Part shown: piece after piece, positions 56,289 through 64,000 of the stretch
Layout: each line of letters starts with the position of its first letter
Numbering within the stretch: position 1 is the first letter of the stretch
Origin: Stieleria bergensis
GTDB lineage: Bacteria; Planctomycetota; Planctomycetia; Pirellulales; Pirellulaceae
DNA length: 64,000 nucleotides
NCBI GenBank assembly: GCA_007745635.1
Contig: CP036272.1
Span: 3,969,128-4,033,127 of the forward strand
Direction of reading: 5' to 3'
Program-made: the position numbers and the translations under genes
The notes under the pieces: model-generated
The model's database searches: none
The model's input: only the letters and a program-made list of their open reading frames with translations
Told to the model about the DNA's origin: nothing

Positions 56289-56861
56289 TCATGTCCAGCC
56301 AAAGAAACGCTCTTGAGCTTTACGCGATTTCACTTCGACCCCATCAAGTTCAACCATTCGATGGCCATACTTGCCACCCATGTCCGAACCATCAGCATAG
56401 AAATCGTCATAAGTTGAATAGAGCGGTCCCTTGTAGCCAAGCACGCAACTCGCTCGCACGCCACGGCTGAATAATTCCTTCGCTAACATTTTCGCAAACG
56501 AAGGTTTACCCAAAGCGCTATAACAGATGTCACAGGCAACCGTACCGATGTACCGTTTCTTGAGCCCTTGAGCAAACATGGCATCCACCACTTCCTGATA
56601 GCTCTTGTCAGCACCACCTGTACCGTGATCAGCAGCGATCTCCGGATCACCAATTGCGCCGTGTCCAACAACATGAATTCGAGTGCCGATTCCCACGCCA
56701 ACCTTCGCCAGTGGCTTTCCTGGAGAGTCTAGACAAACAACAGTCCATTTTCGCTTGTGGTGACTGCGCTGCCGATCCTCCTCGGTATGCTCCGTCGCGA
56801 AACTACCCGCTTGATTTCGATTCCAAGGGACAAACAAGACACGATCATTGCGAAGCGACAT
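56289..56861 (-). CDS. Possible clan-CD cysteine peptidase, C80 (MARTX CPD)-like
   Basis: 190 aa from the ATG at 56861 (GTG at 56873 is an alternative). Two blocks recall clan-CD proteases: IHVVGHGAIGDPE with His67 of a V-G-H-G motif, and KKRYIGTVACDICYSALG with Cys110 (and Cys113) after a hydrophobic strand, in the order His then Cys. The following FAKMLAKELFSRGVRASCVLGYKGP fits the next helix and strand of the same fold, as in MARTX cysteine protease domains. There is no signal peptide and no toxin-like neighbour. The resemblance is by motif only; an inactive or unrelated protein is possible. Confidence 0.5.
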   Translation of the reverse strand: MSLRNDRVLFVPWNRNQAGSFATEHTEEDRQRSHHKRKWTVVCLDSPGKPLAKVGVGIGTRIHVVGHGAIGDPEIAADHGTGGADKSYQEVVDAMFAQGLKKRYIGTVACDICYSALGKPSFAKMLAKELFSRGVRASCVLGYKGPLYSTYDDFYADGSDMGGKYGHRMVELDGVEVKSRKAQERFFGWT

Positions 56862-57338
56862 CTCAACGTTCACTCAGATTGGTAGACAAAATTGGGAGCG
56901 TCTCTGAACGACACTAAACCCCATCCGTTCTGTCGATATTATAGGGCTCTAGGAATGCATTGCAATCAAAGTTCAAGAACAAAGGAAATCCATGGCGCCG
57001 GGAGAAAACTGAGGATCCTGGGCGGGCGGTTGACGTGCTGAAACGTTGGTCATCATCGATGCCCAACATCCGAATCGAGTCCAGCATCCGTCAATGCGAC
57101 AAATTTCGAACGTGCCCAGTTACTGACGCTTCGGGCATTCGCTAAACAAGTAGAAATGACGCAGCACAAAACATTTCACTGCTTAAAACATTCCTTGGCT
57201 CGTCGCAACGTTTTACCAGCGAAGCTGTCACCTGCTCCCTGCATGTGTCACCTCGCGTTGCCGGTCGCGCAATCGATTGCCCCAATTCGATCACCCGATG
57301 CGTCTTCATTCTCAAGGCACTAAAAGGCCACTCTGCAA
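56862..57338. other. Intergenic region before the CBS gene
   Basis: A 477-base gap. It is AT-rich around 56930-56950 and could hold promoters for the two divergent neighbours. No credible gene, repeat or RNA structure was found in it. Confidence 0.4.
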
Positions 57339-58133
57339 ATGACTCTCAGCTCATCCACCGTCAAATCCCTCCGCAGGGTCTTCCAGCAAGCATTCGTGGT
57401 GCACGACATTGCCGAATCGCTGGTCTCTTTCGACGCCAACACACCCGCGCAAGATGTTCTGCAGCTCATGCATGCGCAGCGACTGGAAATTGTTGGCCTC
57501 CGCATCGACGGTCGCATGCGAGGGTATATCGAACGTGCCGAGTTAGCTGACGGAACCTGCGCCGATTACATGCAACCGTTCGTCGATGAAATGGTCATCC
57601 TGGACTCGTCACCGATTCCCGAAGTCGTCTTACGCCTGAGACAAAGGCGACGACTGTTTGTCTCCGTACTGGGACAAGTCGGTGGAATCGTCAGTCGCAG
57701 CGACCTTCAAAAACCTCCGGTCCGCATGTGGCTATTTGGTATGGTCACCTTGATCGAAATGCGTTTTAACCACCTGATTGAGCGTTGCTGTGACGAAGAA
57801 TCGTGGAAAGAGTACCTGTCCGCCGGACGCATCCAAAAGGCCGAACAATTACTTGAGGAACGCAAACGCCGCAGTCAAGAATTGACCTTGGCGGACTGCT
57901 TGCAGTTTTCGGACAAAGCGCAAATCGTTGCACGTCAGACTGAATTGCGAAAGATGACCCGGTTTGAATCCCGAAACCAATTGGAAAAAGCTGCAAAGAT
58001 GCTGGAGAAACTCAGGAACAACCTAGCACACTCTCAAGACATTATCTCCAGTGATTGGGAAGCCATTGTTGCACTTTCTGAAAACTTAGACAGTGTGCTT
58101 GACGGCCCACCAGGCCTGCAACCACAGGACTGA
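57339..58133 (+). CDS. CBS-domain protein with a HEPN-type R-N-x3-H motif
   Basis: 264 aa. Residues about 20-125 look like a CBS pair: TPAQDVLQLMHAQRLEIVGLRIDGRMRGYIERAEL and SPIPEVVLRLRQRRRLFVSVLGQVGGIVSRSDLQKP. After a helix (MWLFGMVTLIEMRFNHLIERCC), the C-terminal half is charged and helical and ends with KMLEKLRNNLAHSQDI: Arg226-Asn-x3-His231 is the R-x4-H signature of HEPN ribonucleases. CBS domains usually sense adenine nucleotides, so a nucleotide-controlled RNase is possible. The HEPN reading rests on one motif. The gene is probably monocistronic. Confidence 0.65.
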   Translation: MTLSSSTVKSLRRVFQQAFVVHDIAESLVSFDANTPAQDVLQLMHAQRLEIVGLRIDGRMRGYIERAELADGTCADYMQPFVDEMVILDSSPIPEVVLRLRQRRRLFVSVLGQVGGIVSRSDLQKPPVRMWLFGMVTLIEMRFNHLIERCCDEESWKEYLSAGRIQKAEQLLEERKRRSQELTLADCLQFSDKAQIVARQTELRKMTRFESRNQLEKAAKMLEKLRNNLAHSQDIISSDWEAIVALSENLDSVLDGPPGLQPQD

Positions 58134-58349
58134 ATAAGAACTGGGACACCAAGAAATCCCCAAGCTGGCAGTCCCACAAGGATGCTTACTTCCTTAGCTC
58201 GGAAGGGGCAAGAACAAACGTCCTCCCCTCGATTGCTTTGAAATTTCGCAGTTGGAGAGTAAAATTCAACCCCTGAGGTCGATGTCCATGACTCGACGCA
58301 AACGCCATCGCCAAACCAGACTGAGCCAACCGAGATAACGCAATTGACC

Positions 58350-59906
58350 ATGAAACCTCTGCAACTTGTGCTTGCGTGGATCGTGACTACCGCGCTCTTT
58401 ATCAGCATGCCTCGAATGCTGTACGCAGCAGAAAAGCCGAACATCGTCCTCCTGTTTATTGACGACTGGGCGTGGAACGGTACTCCGGTCCCCATGCACG
58501 ACGGCATGGAGAACTCGCGCATGCCGGTCTTGCAAATGCCGAACATCGAGCGTCTGGCACGCCAGGGAATGAAATTCACCGGCGCGTATGCCTCGCCGCA
58601 GTGCTCTCCGTCACGCGTTTGCCTGCAGACCGGACAATCCTCGCCGCGGAACGGTTTCACCGTGTTCATGAACGATCGCGGACAGGACTACTTCGACGAA
58701 AAAAGCTACCCCGACTTCCCCGTGATTCCCTGCGTCTCGGACATGACGATCGACGCGGACGCCGTGACGATCCCCGAAGCTCTCAAGCCGCTGGGCTATG
58801 TCAGCGCTCATCTTGGCAAGTGGCACATGCGAGGCAATCCCGGCGACGAGGGATACGTGCTGCACGATGGCGACACCAGCAACACCCCGGGCAACACACT
58901 GCCAGACGGCGCAAAGCAGCGTCTGCCCGAAGACCTGACCGATCCCAAACTGATGTTCAGCGTCACGGAAAAAGCAATTGGCTTCATGAGTGAACAGGTC
59001 AAAGCCGGCCGACCGTTTTATCTGCAAGTCTCACATTACGCGATGCACGAAGGCCGTGAATGCCTTCCGGCAACACGCGAAAAGTACACCCGTCACCCAC
59101 TGGTGCAGGCTTACTACCAGAAGATTGGACAGACGGCGGAGACCATCAAACGCAAAGAAGATCCGGCCATCTGGCTGGGGATGGGCGACGACCTTGACGG
59201 ATGCATCGGTGCGGTGCTGCAGCGCATCGGCGAGTTGGGCATCGAGGACAACACCTATGTCGTTCTGGTGTCCGATAACGGTTACCGGCACAAAGAACTG
59301 CTGCTGAAAAATGGACTCAAGCAGCCACACCACGCCGCCAAGTGGTGGGTCTGGCAGGGCGGCATTCGCGTTCCAATGATTGTCCGAGGGCCGGGCATCA
59401 AGGCGGGCTCTGTCTTCGAAGGAAACGTTGTCAACTACGATTTCCTGCCAACCTTCGTCGACTGGGCCGGTGGGGATCCGACCACACTGAAAAACATCGA
59501 CGGCATGAGTCTTGCATCCTACATGGAAGGCCACGAGCCGACCGAAACGTTCCTCAAGCGAAACCTCTATTTCCACTACCCGCATTACCGTTCGAGCATG
59601 CCGCACTCCGCCGTCGTCTCCGGCACGCGCAAGCTACTGCACTTCTACGAGCGACCGGACATCCCCATGCTCTTCGATCTGGCAGAGGACAGGGGCGAAG
59701 TCAATAACATTGCACACACACAGCCAGAAGAACACCAGCGACTGTACGACGACATGATGAGCTACTTCGACAAAGTCGGCGCTCGCATCCCGAAACCAAA
59801 TCCGAATCACGACGCCGCTGCCTACCGGAACTCGAAGGAGTACGAGAAACGCATCGAGTGGGGCCCGTTCACAGGCAGCAGGCAACTCGAAGAGGACGAG
59901 GAATGA
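58350..59906 (+). CDS. Secreted sulfatase
   Basis: 518 aa from the ATG at 58350. Signal peptide [18 protein letters not shown], then [19 protein letters not shown] and the activation motif Cys85-Ser-Pro-Ser-Arg ([17 protein letters not shown]). Later blocks [36 protein letters not shown] and [15 protein letters not shown] fit the family. Its DNA appears more GC-rich than the neighbours, which may reflect separate origin. The glycan substrate is unknown. It lies before the repeat-rich accessory region. Confidence 0.92.
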   Translation: MKPLQLVLAWIVTTALFISMPRMLYAAEKPNIVLLFIDDWAWNGTPVPMHDGMENSRMPVLQMPNIERLARQGMKFTGAYASPQCSPSRVCLQTGQSSPRNGFTVFMNDRGQDYFDEKSYPDFPVIPCVSDMTIDADAVTIPEALKPLGYVSAHLGKWHMRGNPGDEGYVLHDGDTSNTPGNTLPDGAKQRLPEDLTDPKLMFSVTEKAIGFMSEQVKAGRPFYLQVSHYAMHEGRECLPATREKYTRHPLVQAYYQKIGQTAETIKRKEDPAIWLGMGDDLDGCIGAVLQRIGELGIEDNTYVVLVSDNGYRHKELLLKNGLKQPHHAAKWWVWQGGIRVPMIVRGPGIKAGSVFEGNVVNYDFLPTFVDWAGGDPTTLKNIDGMSLASYMEGHEPTETFLKRNLYFHYPHYRSSMPHSAVVSGTRKLLHFYERPDIPMLFDLAEDRGEVNNIAHTQPEEHQRLYDDMMSYFDKVGARIPKPNPNHDAAAYRNSKEYEKRIEWGPFTGSRQLEEDEE

Positions 59907-60214
59907 ATGATCGGGCATCCTGCCCGAGACCAGACTTCGTCGTACAGATCCTGGCGTGCAATGGTTTTCCAAAGCATCGCTCAGTCCCTATCGCAATTCC
60001 CCTTGTTGCGTAGTCTTCCAGCGCTGATGCCACACTTCATGTCGTACAAGGATTTCCTGCAGGAAGTTCGACAGTCGTTGTCGGGCAAACAGCCTCGCAG
60101 AGTCCGTGCAAGCACGGCACCCGAAGTCTGTAGTGAACGCCTCCGATGCATTGGTGCGTGCAAGCACGGCACCCGACGTCTGTGCCGAACGCCGTAGGTG
60201 TTCCATCCTCACAG

Positions 60215-60240
60215 CCCAGGGTCGCGAAGCGCACCCTGGG
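60215..60240. repeat. Palindrome in first 238-bp unit
   Basis: CCCAGGGT (60215-60222) and ACCCTGGG (60233-60240) are exact inverted arms around a 10-base spacer, and cgcgaagcgc in the spacer is itself partly symmetric. A stem-loop is likely when single-stranded or transcribed. Confidence 0.9.
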
Positions 60241-60452
60241 AAAGCGTTGCGATCAAACTGCCGAACGCCGTAGGTGTTCTACACTCATTGCCGGACGAAC
60301 CAAGCCAACCACGGCACCCTACGTGGGTTCAAAACATTGGTGCATGCAAGCACGACACCCTACGTCTGTAGCGAACGCCTGCGATGCATTGGTGCGTGCA
60401 AGCACGGCACGCTACGTCTGTGCCGAACGCCGTAGGTGTTCCATACTCACAG

Positions 60453-60478
60453 CCCAGGGTCGCGAAGCGCACCCTGGG
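60453..60478. repeat. Palindrome in second 238-bp unit
   Basis: CCCAGGGT (60453-60460) and ACCCTGGG (60471-60478) repeat the palindrome of the first unit exactly 238 bases later, with the same spacer. Confidence 0.9.
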
Positions 60479-60889
60479 AAAGCGTTGCGATCAAACTGCC
60501 GAACGCCGTAGGTGTTCTACACTCGTTGCCGGACGAACCAAGCCAAGCACGGCACCCTTACGTGGGTTCAATGCAATCCACGACGGGAGACACGTCAACA
60601 GGCTGCCGGCATTCCCCTGGCTTCGTCATTGAACGAAGCACGATGCTGGTTAGGAACGCAAAAAAATACGAAAGACTTTGCCGGTTTGGGATGCAGAAAC
60701 TTGCTAAAGAGATTGTAAAAGACTAGCTTCGTTGATTGATGGACTCCCCGTCGGTTGCACCCGACGAAAATTGAGAAATTGCGAAAGACAGGATTCTGCC
60801 TTCCGGGAGTCCATCCTTCAACTTTTAACCATCAGCGGGACACTTCATACAATGGTCCTCAATCTCTAATCGCCAATCCTGCTATCAAT

Positions 60890-61393
60890 ATGCAAAAACC
60901 CAACACCACGTTTAAAATACTGGTTCTGATCACTTTGTTACTTCTGCAAACTGTCATCTCTTCATCGCCTACTACCGGTGAGGAAAAGGTTGTCGGCGAT
61001 AACCAAGGAAGAGGTACGTTCGCCCCATTGGATCAGTTTCTAACGGATTCAGTCAAGAAAGGCCGAATCGTGGGCGCTAGCGCTTTAGTAATACAAGACA
61101 AAGCCGAAAGGTTTTATGGATCATGGGGTTACAAAGATGCTGACAAAGGTGAACGGATCGATAGGGACACCATCTTTCGCATCTATTCGATGACGAAACC
61201 CATCACGAGTTTGGCCGCGATGCAATTAGTGGAGCAAGGCAAGATGGATCTTGATGACCCTGTCTCCGACTACCTGCAAGAGTTTGCGAATCTCGGCGTT
61301 ATCGAATCGGCAGAGAAAAGCAAGAACCCACGGCAGATGACCATCCGTCATTCACTCGAAACAGTCGTGGGGTCGGATTCGCAGACCCAATGA
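60890..61393 (+). pseudogene. Truncated serine hydrolase (class C beta-lactamase family)
   Basis: 167 aa from the ATG at 60890. A signal peptide (ILVLITLLLLQTVISSS) precedes a beta-lactamase/DD-peptidase start: FLTDSVKKGRIVGASALVIQ, then the catalytic SMTK in RIYSMTKPITSLAAMQLVEQG and LDDPVSDYLQEFANLGV. The family then needs MTIRHLLTHTSGL, but here the sequence reads MTIRHS and breaks near 61351 into unrelated residues before TGA. Normal members have about 380-420 aa with YxN and HxG motifs, all missing. The last 46 bases overlap the 3' end of a convergent membrane gene, so the break marks a DNA junction. Non-functional as a hydrolase. Confidence 0.8.
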
Positions 61394-61875
61394 CCAAGGG
61401 TCCGCAATCCAATGGTTGATGCGACGATGGTGACCGCAGTGGGCGCGAGATACACCATGGAGTACACCGCAGCCCAAATGAGCAAACCGATCCATCCAAT
61501 CGTCAGCAGCAAGCCAAACGGAGCGATCAAAGCCACCACGACCATCCGTTTGGAAAACGAAACCTGAGTCTTGGCTGGCAACAAGAACAGCCCCAAAGCT
61601 AAGGCGAACGCCGCGTAAACCAGCGCACTTGCCAGGACAATCAACTGCACAGCCAAGGTCAGCCCATCAACCGGAATCGCCCAGCGGGAACAGGAGAGGA
61701 CGACACAGATAGGAAAAACGGTTGCCAACAAATCCGTCGTCGTGATACTTGCCGGCGAAAGAGACTCGTAGCGGACGTTCTTAAAAAACGGCTGAAAGAT
61801 CGCCCACACCAGCACTCCTGAGATCGCAAAGTACGGAATTGCAAAGATCTCCAGCATGTTCGGTTCATTCGCCAT
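61348..61875 (-). CDS. Four-helix membrane protein
   Basis: 175 aa from the ATG at 61875. Helices: LEIFAIPYFAISGVLVWAIF, LAVQLIVLASALVYAAFALALGLF, MVVVALIAPFGLLLTIGWIGLLIW and a last one around VYLAPTAVTIVASTIGL. No family motif is recognised. Its stop region lies inside the end of the truncated serine hydrolase, so it likely belongs to the DNA segment that interrupted that gene. Function unknown. Confidence 0.6.
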   Translation of the reverse strand: MANEPNMLEIFAIPYFAISGVLVWAIFQPFFKNVRYESLSPASITTTDLLATVFPICVVLSCSRWAIPVDGLTLAVQLIVLASALVYAAFALALGLFLLPAKTQVSFSKRMVVVALIAPFGLLLTIGWIGLLIWAAVYSMVYLAPTAVTIVASTIGLRTLGHWVCESDPTTVSSE

Positions 61876-62057
61876 CAGTAGACAGTTCGGGCGTGCCAGA
61901 GGCAACGGTATACAGACGCTGAACGCACTGCAAATCTAAAGAGTTTATTCACCAGGCAAGCGGGTTCAGGTAACACTGCGACGGCCGAGCAGGCTCATCC
62001 GAAACCTGCAGTTCGACATGCCCAGCTGGACTTGCCCCACTTGCTCGACTCCCATCA

Positions 62058-62372
62058 CTAGCCCAGACAACCATGGGGAATCCGCCGCACGTCGATCTCC
62101 TTGACCATGCCCGGCCCGGACTCGATGCGCGGCAGAAACAGAATCGCCTCTTGAATCTCAGGGGCCAAGTTGGTCAGCCACATGATCTGCGTCATGCGGG
62201 CACTGGTCACTTTGGCATAGTGGGCCAGATCTGACTGATTCTTGATCACGCCGTCCCGGATGAGTTGCTCGCACCGAATCGCTAGTGGGATGACGGGGGA
62301 TACCCGGGGATCCGGCCATTCTTCCAAATAAAACTTTATCGCTTCACTTGAGTCTCTTCTGCAGAAGGTCAA
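62058..62372 (-). CDS. Small helix-turn-helix protein, recombinase-associated type, possible remnant
   Basis: 104 aa from a TTG; no ATG is available. The middle NQSDLAHYAKVTSARMTQIMWLTNLAPEIQEAILFLP is a helix-turn-helix of the type I associate with small proteins beside serine recombinases in planctomycetes. The usual C-terminal part after ILFLP seems changed (RIESGPGMVKEIDVRRIP), so the gene may be truncated or frameshifted. No recombinase gene is seen beside it. Its beginning overlaps the end of the parE toxin by 29 bases. It supports a mobile-element history of this region. Confidence 0.5.
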   Translation of the reverse strand: MTFCRRDSSEAIKFYLEEWPDPRVSPVIPLAIRCEQLIRDGVIKNQSDLAHYAKVTSARMTQIMWLTNLAPEIQEAILFLPRIESGPGMVKEIDVRRIPHGCLG

Positions 62373-62715
62373 CTTCCGTTACCAGGGTGGGCTCCAGTTC
62401 TGCAAGTCGGGTGGGAATATCCATCGACCCATGAAGGAGAGTTAGGACGATGATCTTTCCCTTCGCACCAGTCTCGCAGACGAGTACATGCTTCTCGACT
62501 CGATAGAATTTCAGTGAGCTATGAAATGGCGGTTCCTCACGCAGTAGTTCAGGATTATCTCTCAAGCGGTTGATCCGCGATTCCAGTTTGTCCAAGTATT
62601 GATTGGCAACTCACTTTCCAAACTGCTCTATGGAAAAGACTTCGATCGCAACAAGATCGCACAGCGACCTCTGGGTCAGGTAAAGAGTGAACGGTCCCGC
62701 CGATTTCTTGGCCAC
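62344..62715 (-). pseudogene. parE: ParE-type toxin with an in-frame TGA
   Basis: The GTG at 62715 follows the antitoxin TAA directly, as in parDE operons. The frame gives VAKKSAGPFTLYLTQRSLCD then LVAIEVFSIEQFGK, then TGA at codon 35 (62611-62613), and continues without loss of frame as VANQYLDKLESRINRLRDNP and FHSSLKFYRVEKHVLVC to the end. Both sides are typical ParE (IEQFGxxVANQYLDKLE). ParE inhibits gyrase. A CGA-to-TGA change would explain it, restoring Arg. The toxin is probably inactive unless the stop is read through; a downstream TTG at 62595 could start only the C-terminal part. Confidence 0.8.
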
Positions 62716-62961
62716 TTACTTGACCTTCTTCATCAGGCTTCGCAGATCACCTTTGAAGGGGACCGTTCGTCCTGCGGCAGCATCCTCATAGCCTCCAAGA
62801 ATCGCATCACGAGCCGCAGTGGCCTCCTGGCGAACTTTCTGTTGCCGAAGTAAATCACGCACAAACTCGCTAGGTGTCGCGTAATGAGTAACATCACCGG
62901 AATTCGCGTCGACGAATGCTCGCAGTTCATCGGTGAGTGAAAGGTTAATTGAGTTGGGCAT
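62716..62961 (-). CDS. parD: ParD-type antitoxin
   Basis: 81 aa. A ribbon-helix-helix N-terminus (INLSLTDELRAFVDANSGDVTHYATPSEFVRDLLRQQ) is followed by a toxin-binding tail (AILGGYEDAAAGRTVPFKGDLRSLMKKVK). ParD binds its own operator and neutralises ParE. It ends exactly where the toxin gene begins. With the toxin disrupted, it may persist as an autoregulator or orphan antitoxin. Confidence 0.85.
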   Translation of the reverse strand: MPNSINLSLTDELRAFVDANSGDVTHYATPSEFVRDLLRQQKVRQEATAARDAILGGYEDAAAGRTVPFKGDLRSLMKKVK

Positions 62962-63547
62962 CTGATTTCTCCTGACGGCTAACCATCTGGCAAGGATACC
63001 ACGGTTGGCAAATAATGGCGCTATTTGACAAGCCTCGTTGGCCTAGATCAGTTCGAATCCTTCCCGCAAGACACAAACTTCAATCAGCCAGCCTTTGTAT
63101 CGGCGGGTGATTTTTGTGCCGGGAAGTCGGGACACGTGACCGCGGGCCGAAATGCTTCGTCACGGTTCGGGTATGGTTGTTGGATTCTGTAGCAAGCGTC
63201 CGCTGCCTCGCTGCCGTGACCCGCATGTTGGCCCCTTACGCCAATTCTCTCGCACGGTCGATCGGGGCTTGCGAAAGGCCGCCGTACTGGCGCGATTGCA
63301 TCCGCCACAAAATACGGCGAATCAGCCAGATGCGATTTCGGGATGCGGTCGTATCGCCCGCTAACAAGCGAAGACCAAAGGTAATTGCGTTACTGACTAA
63401 GCCGAGGAGCGTTGTCAAGGCAGAGTTAACCGTGGCAGCCTAACAACACTGAAGAAGACAGCAGCAGTGCTATTCGTCCCTGACAACATTCATGCACTTG
63501 GTCTCCCTATGACCACTCCCCTTTTGATTTCATTCGTCGTAAATCCG
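62962..63547. other. Intergenic region with repeat-like sequence
   Basis: 586 bases without a credible gene. Open frames at 63084-63443 on both strands have no ribosome sites and their composition looks noncoding, but the GC-rich block at 63110-63440 differs sharply from the AT-rich sequence that follows and could be a dispersed element. I see no terminal inverted repeats. Confidence 0.4.
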
Positions 63548-63576
63548 TTGAAAACCCCTTTTCAATATGCTAAAAT
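63548..63576 (+). promoter_or_regulatory. Strong sigma-70-like promoter with a dyad over the -35
   Basis: TTGAAA at 63548-63553 and TAAAAT at 63571-63576 are separated by 17 bases, each 5/6 to consensus. The -35 is inside a perfect dyad TTGAAAA-cccc-TTTTCAA (63548-63565), which could be an operator. Transcription would start near 63583 with a leader of about 130 bases to the next start codon. Confidence 0.7.
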
Positions 63577-63713
63577 CCCTACAATTACCCCAGACTTCCA
63601 GAGCCACGCTTGTAGGCATACTTTACGGAGTCTGTGCATTGGCTAATTCTTACCCCTATATGTATATCAACACGGTGTGTTAAACAACAGGGTTTAATTG
63701 GAGTTTTTTCAAC

Positions 63714-64000
63714 ATGTTTGCTCACTTTCAACTTCCGCTTTTACTGCTGTTCATTTCAGGACTGACCACTGTTGCAGACGCTGGTATTCTGATCACGCTG
63801 ACCGACAATGGTGATGACACCATCGGGTTCAGTATGTCTGGCGACTTCACGGTCTATGCAAGCGACTCAACAGACAGGACCGGCCAATTCGGGACGTACC
63901 TTGGCCCGAATAATGGCACGATCAGTAATGCTGAAACAACCGACTCGATAACAGAGTTTAGCTTTGACTATGTGGATGCTGGCGGCGATGACGTCGGCGC
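63714..64000 (+). CDS. Start of a secreted protein (partial, runs off the window)
   Basis: The first 95 residues are visible: signal peptide LPLLLLFISGLTTVADA, then AGILITLTDNGDDTIGFSMS and strand-rich Asp/Thr/Gly sequence. GGAG lies about 10 bases before the ATG at 63714. It resembles the N-termini of PEP-CTERM-type exported proteins, but the end that would carry the sorting tag is outside. A strong promoter lies 140 bases upstream. Confidence 0.7.
   Translation, partial: MFAHFQLPLLLLFISGLTTVADAGILITLTDNGDDTIGFSMSGDFTVYASDSTDRTGQFGTYLGPNNGTISNAETTDSITEFSFDYVDAGGDDVG

Larger units (their letters stand above)
60104..60573. repeat. Two tandem copies of a 238-bp unit
   Basis: Matching landmarks recur at a fixed spacing of 238 bases: gatgcattggtgcgtgcaag at 60145 and 60383, and the palindrome at 60215 and 60453. 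The copies differ by scattered substitutions and a 1-base insertion. Within each unit, the phrase gccgaacgccgtaggtgtt occurs twice and the phrase gcaagcacggcaccc recurs. Small open frames in these repeats read MHWCVQARHPTS-like peptides but have no ribosome sites. It is noncoding and looks like a mobile or array-type intergenic repeat. Confidence 0.9.

Noticed and set aside
60146..60726. Overlapping open frames reading MHWCVQARHPTS-like peptides
   Set aside because: They lie wholly in the 238-bp tandem repeats, lack ribosome sites, and exist in several frames because of the repeat.
62611..62613. TGA in parE as a selenocysteine codon
   Set aside because: ParE has no Sec-containing members and no SECIS-like hairpin is evident just after it; a nonsense change is simpler.
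63438..63444. GCCTAAC, matching one half of an integron attC core (RYYYAAC)
   Set aside because: No GTTRRRY partner at 50-140 bases and no long imperfect palindrome between, so there is no supportable attC.
1..64000. CRISPR array or rRNA genes
   Set aside because: No spaced identical repeats with unique spacers and no rRNA sequence were seen.

Overview
The window looks like chromosomal DNA of a planctomycete of the Rhodopirellula/Pirellula type. The basis is its mix of lineage-typical families: two pairs of DUF1549/DUF1553 cytochrome-type proteins each followed by a DUF1501 protein, three formylglycine sulfatases, a DUF1559 prepilin-like protein, an H4MPT cyclohydrolase (mch), and a type-B L36. 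I identified everything by reading motifs; no database search was possible.

Layout. 0-10 kb: larC, rpmJ, a three-gene minus-strand cluster (mch, RimK-like ATP-grasp, OleC-like AMP-forming ligase), def-fmt, and small secreted or membrane proteins plus a methyltransferase. 10-20 kb: smc, then a tight plus-strand operon of TPR protein, ExbB/MotA-type channel, ExbD, and a two-TM protein with a TonB-like S-x3-H helix, a long Pro/Thr-rich linker and a C-terminal alpha/alpha-toroid. 20-30 kb: a small coiled regulator-like protein, a large secreted protein, a DUF4129 membrane protein, a GYF_2 protein, a tRNA-Glu-like gene with an 8-nt anticodon loop and a structured downstream region, and an uncharacterised secreted protein with a clear terminator. 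30-39 kb: psd and nadB (divergent), yacG, greA with a terminator hairpin in its leader, a membrane protein, a CrtI-type desaturase and an M66 (StcE-like) metalloprotease. 39-44 kb: a response regulator and histidine kinase, a small lipoprotein and a DUF1559 protein. 44-60 kb: a secreted-polysaccharide-degradation region with sulfatases, PSD1/DUF1501 pairs, a 49-aa zinc-ribbon protein, a possible clan-CD (C80-like) cysteine peptidase and a CBS protein with a HEPN-type R-N-x3-H motif.

60-64 kb is mosaic accessory DNA: a 238-bp unit repeated twice with palindromes, a serine hydrolase truncated after its SxxK motif, a membrane protein, a parDE toxin-antitoxin operon whose toxin carries an in-frame TGA, a helix-turn-helix remnant, and the start of a secreted protein under a strong promoter with a dyad over its -35.

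How the genes fit together: housekeeping blocks (translation, lipid, NAD, transcript cleavage) alternate with secretion-oriented modules. The best candidate for an undescribed system is the ExbB-ExbD-toroid operon at 14.2-20 kb. The greA leader and the 8-nt-loop tRNA are the best RNA-level leads.
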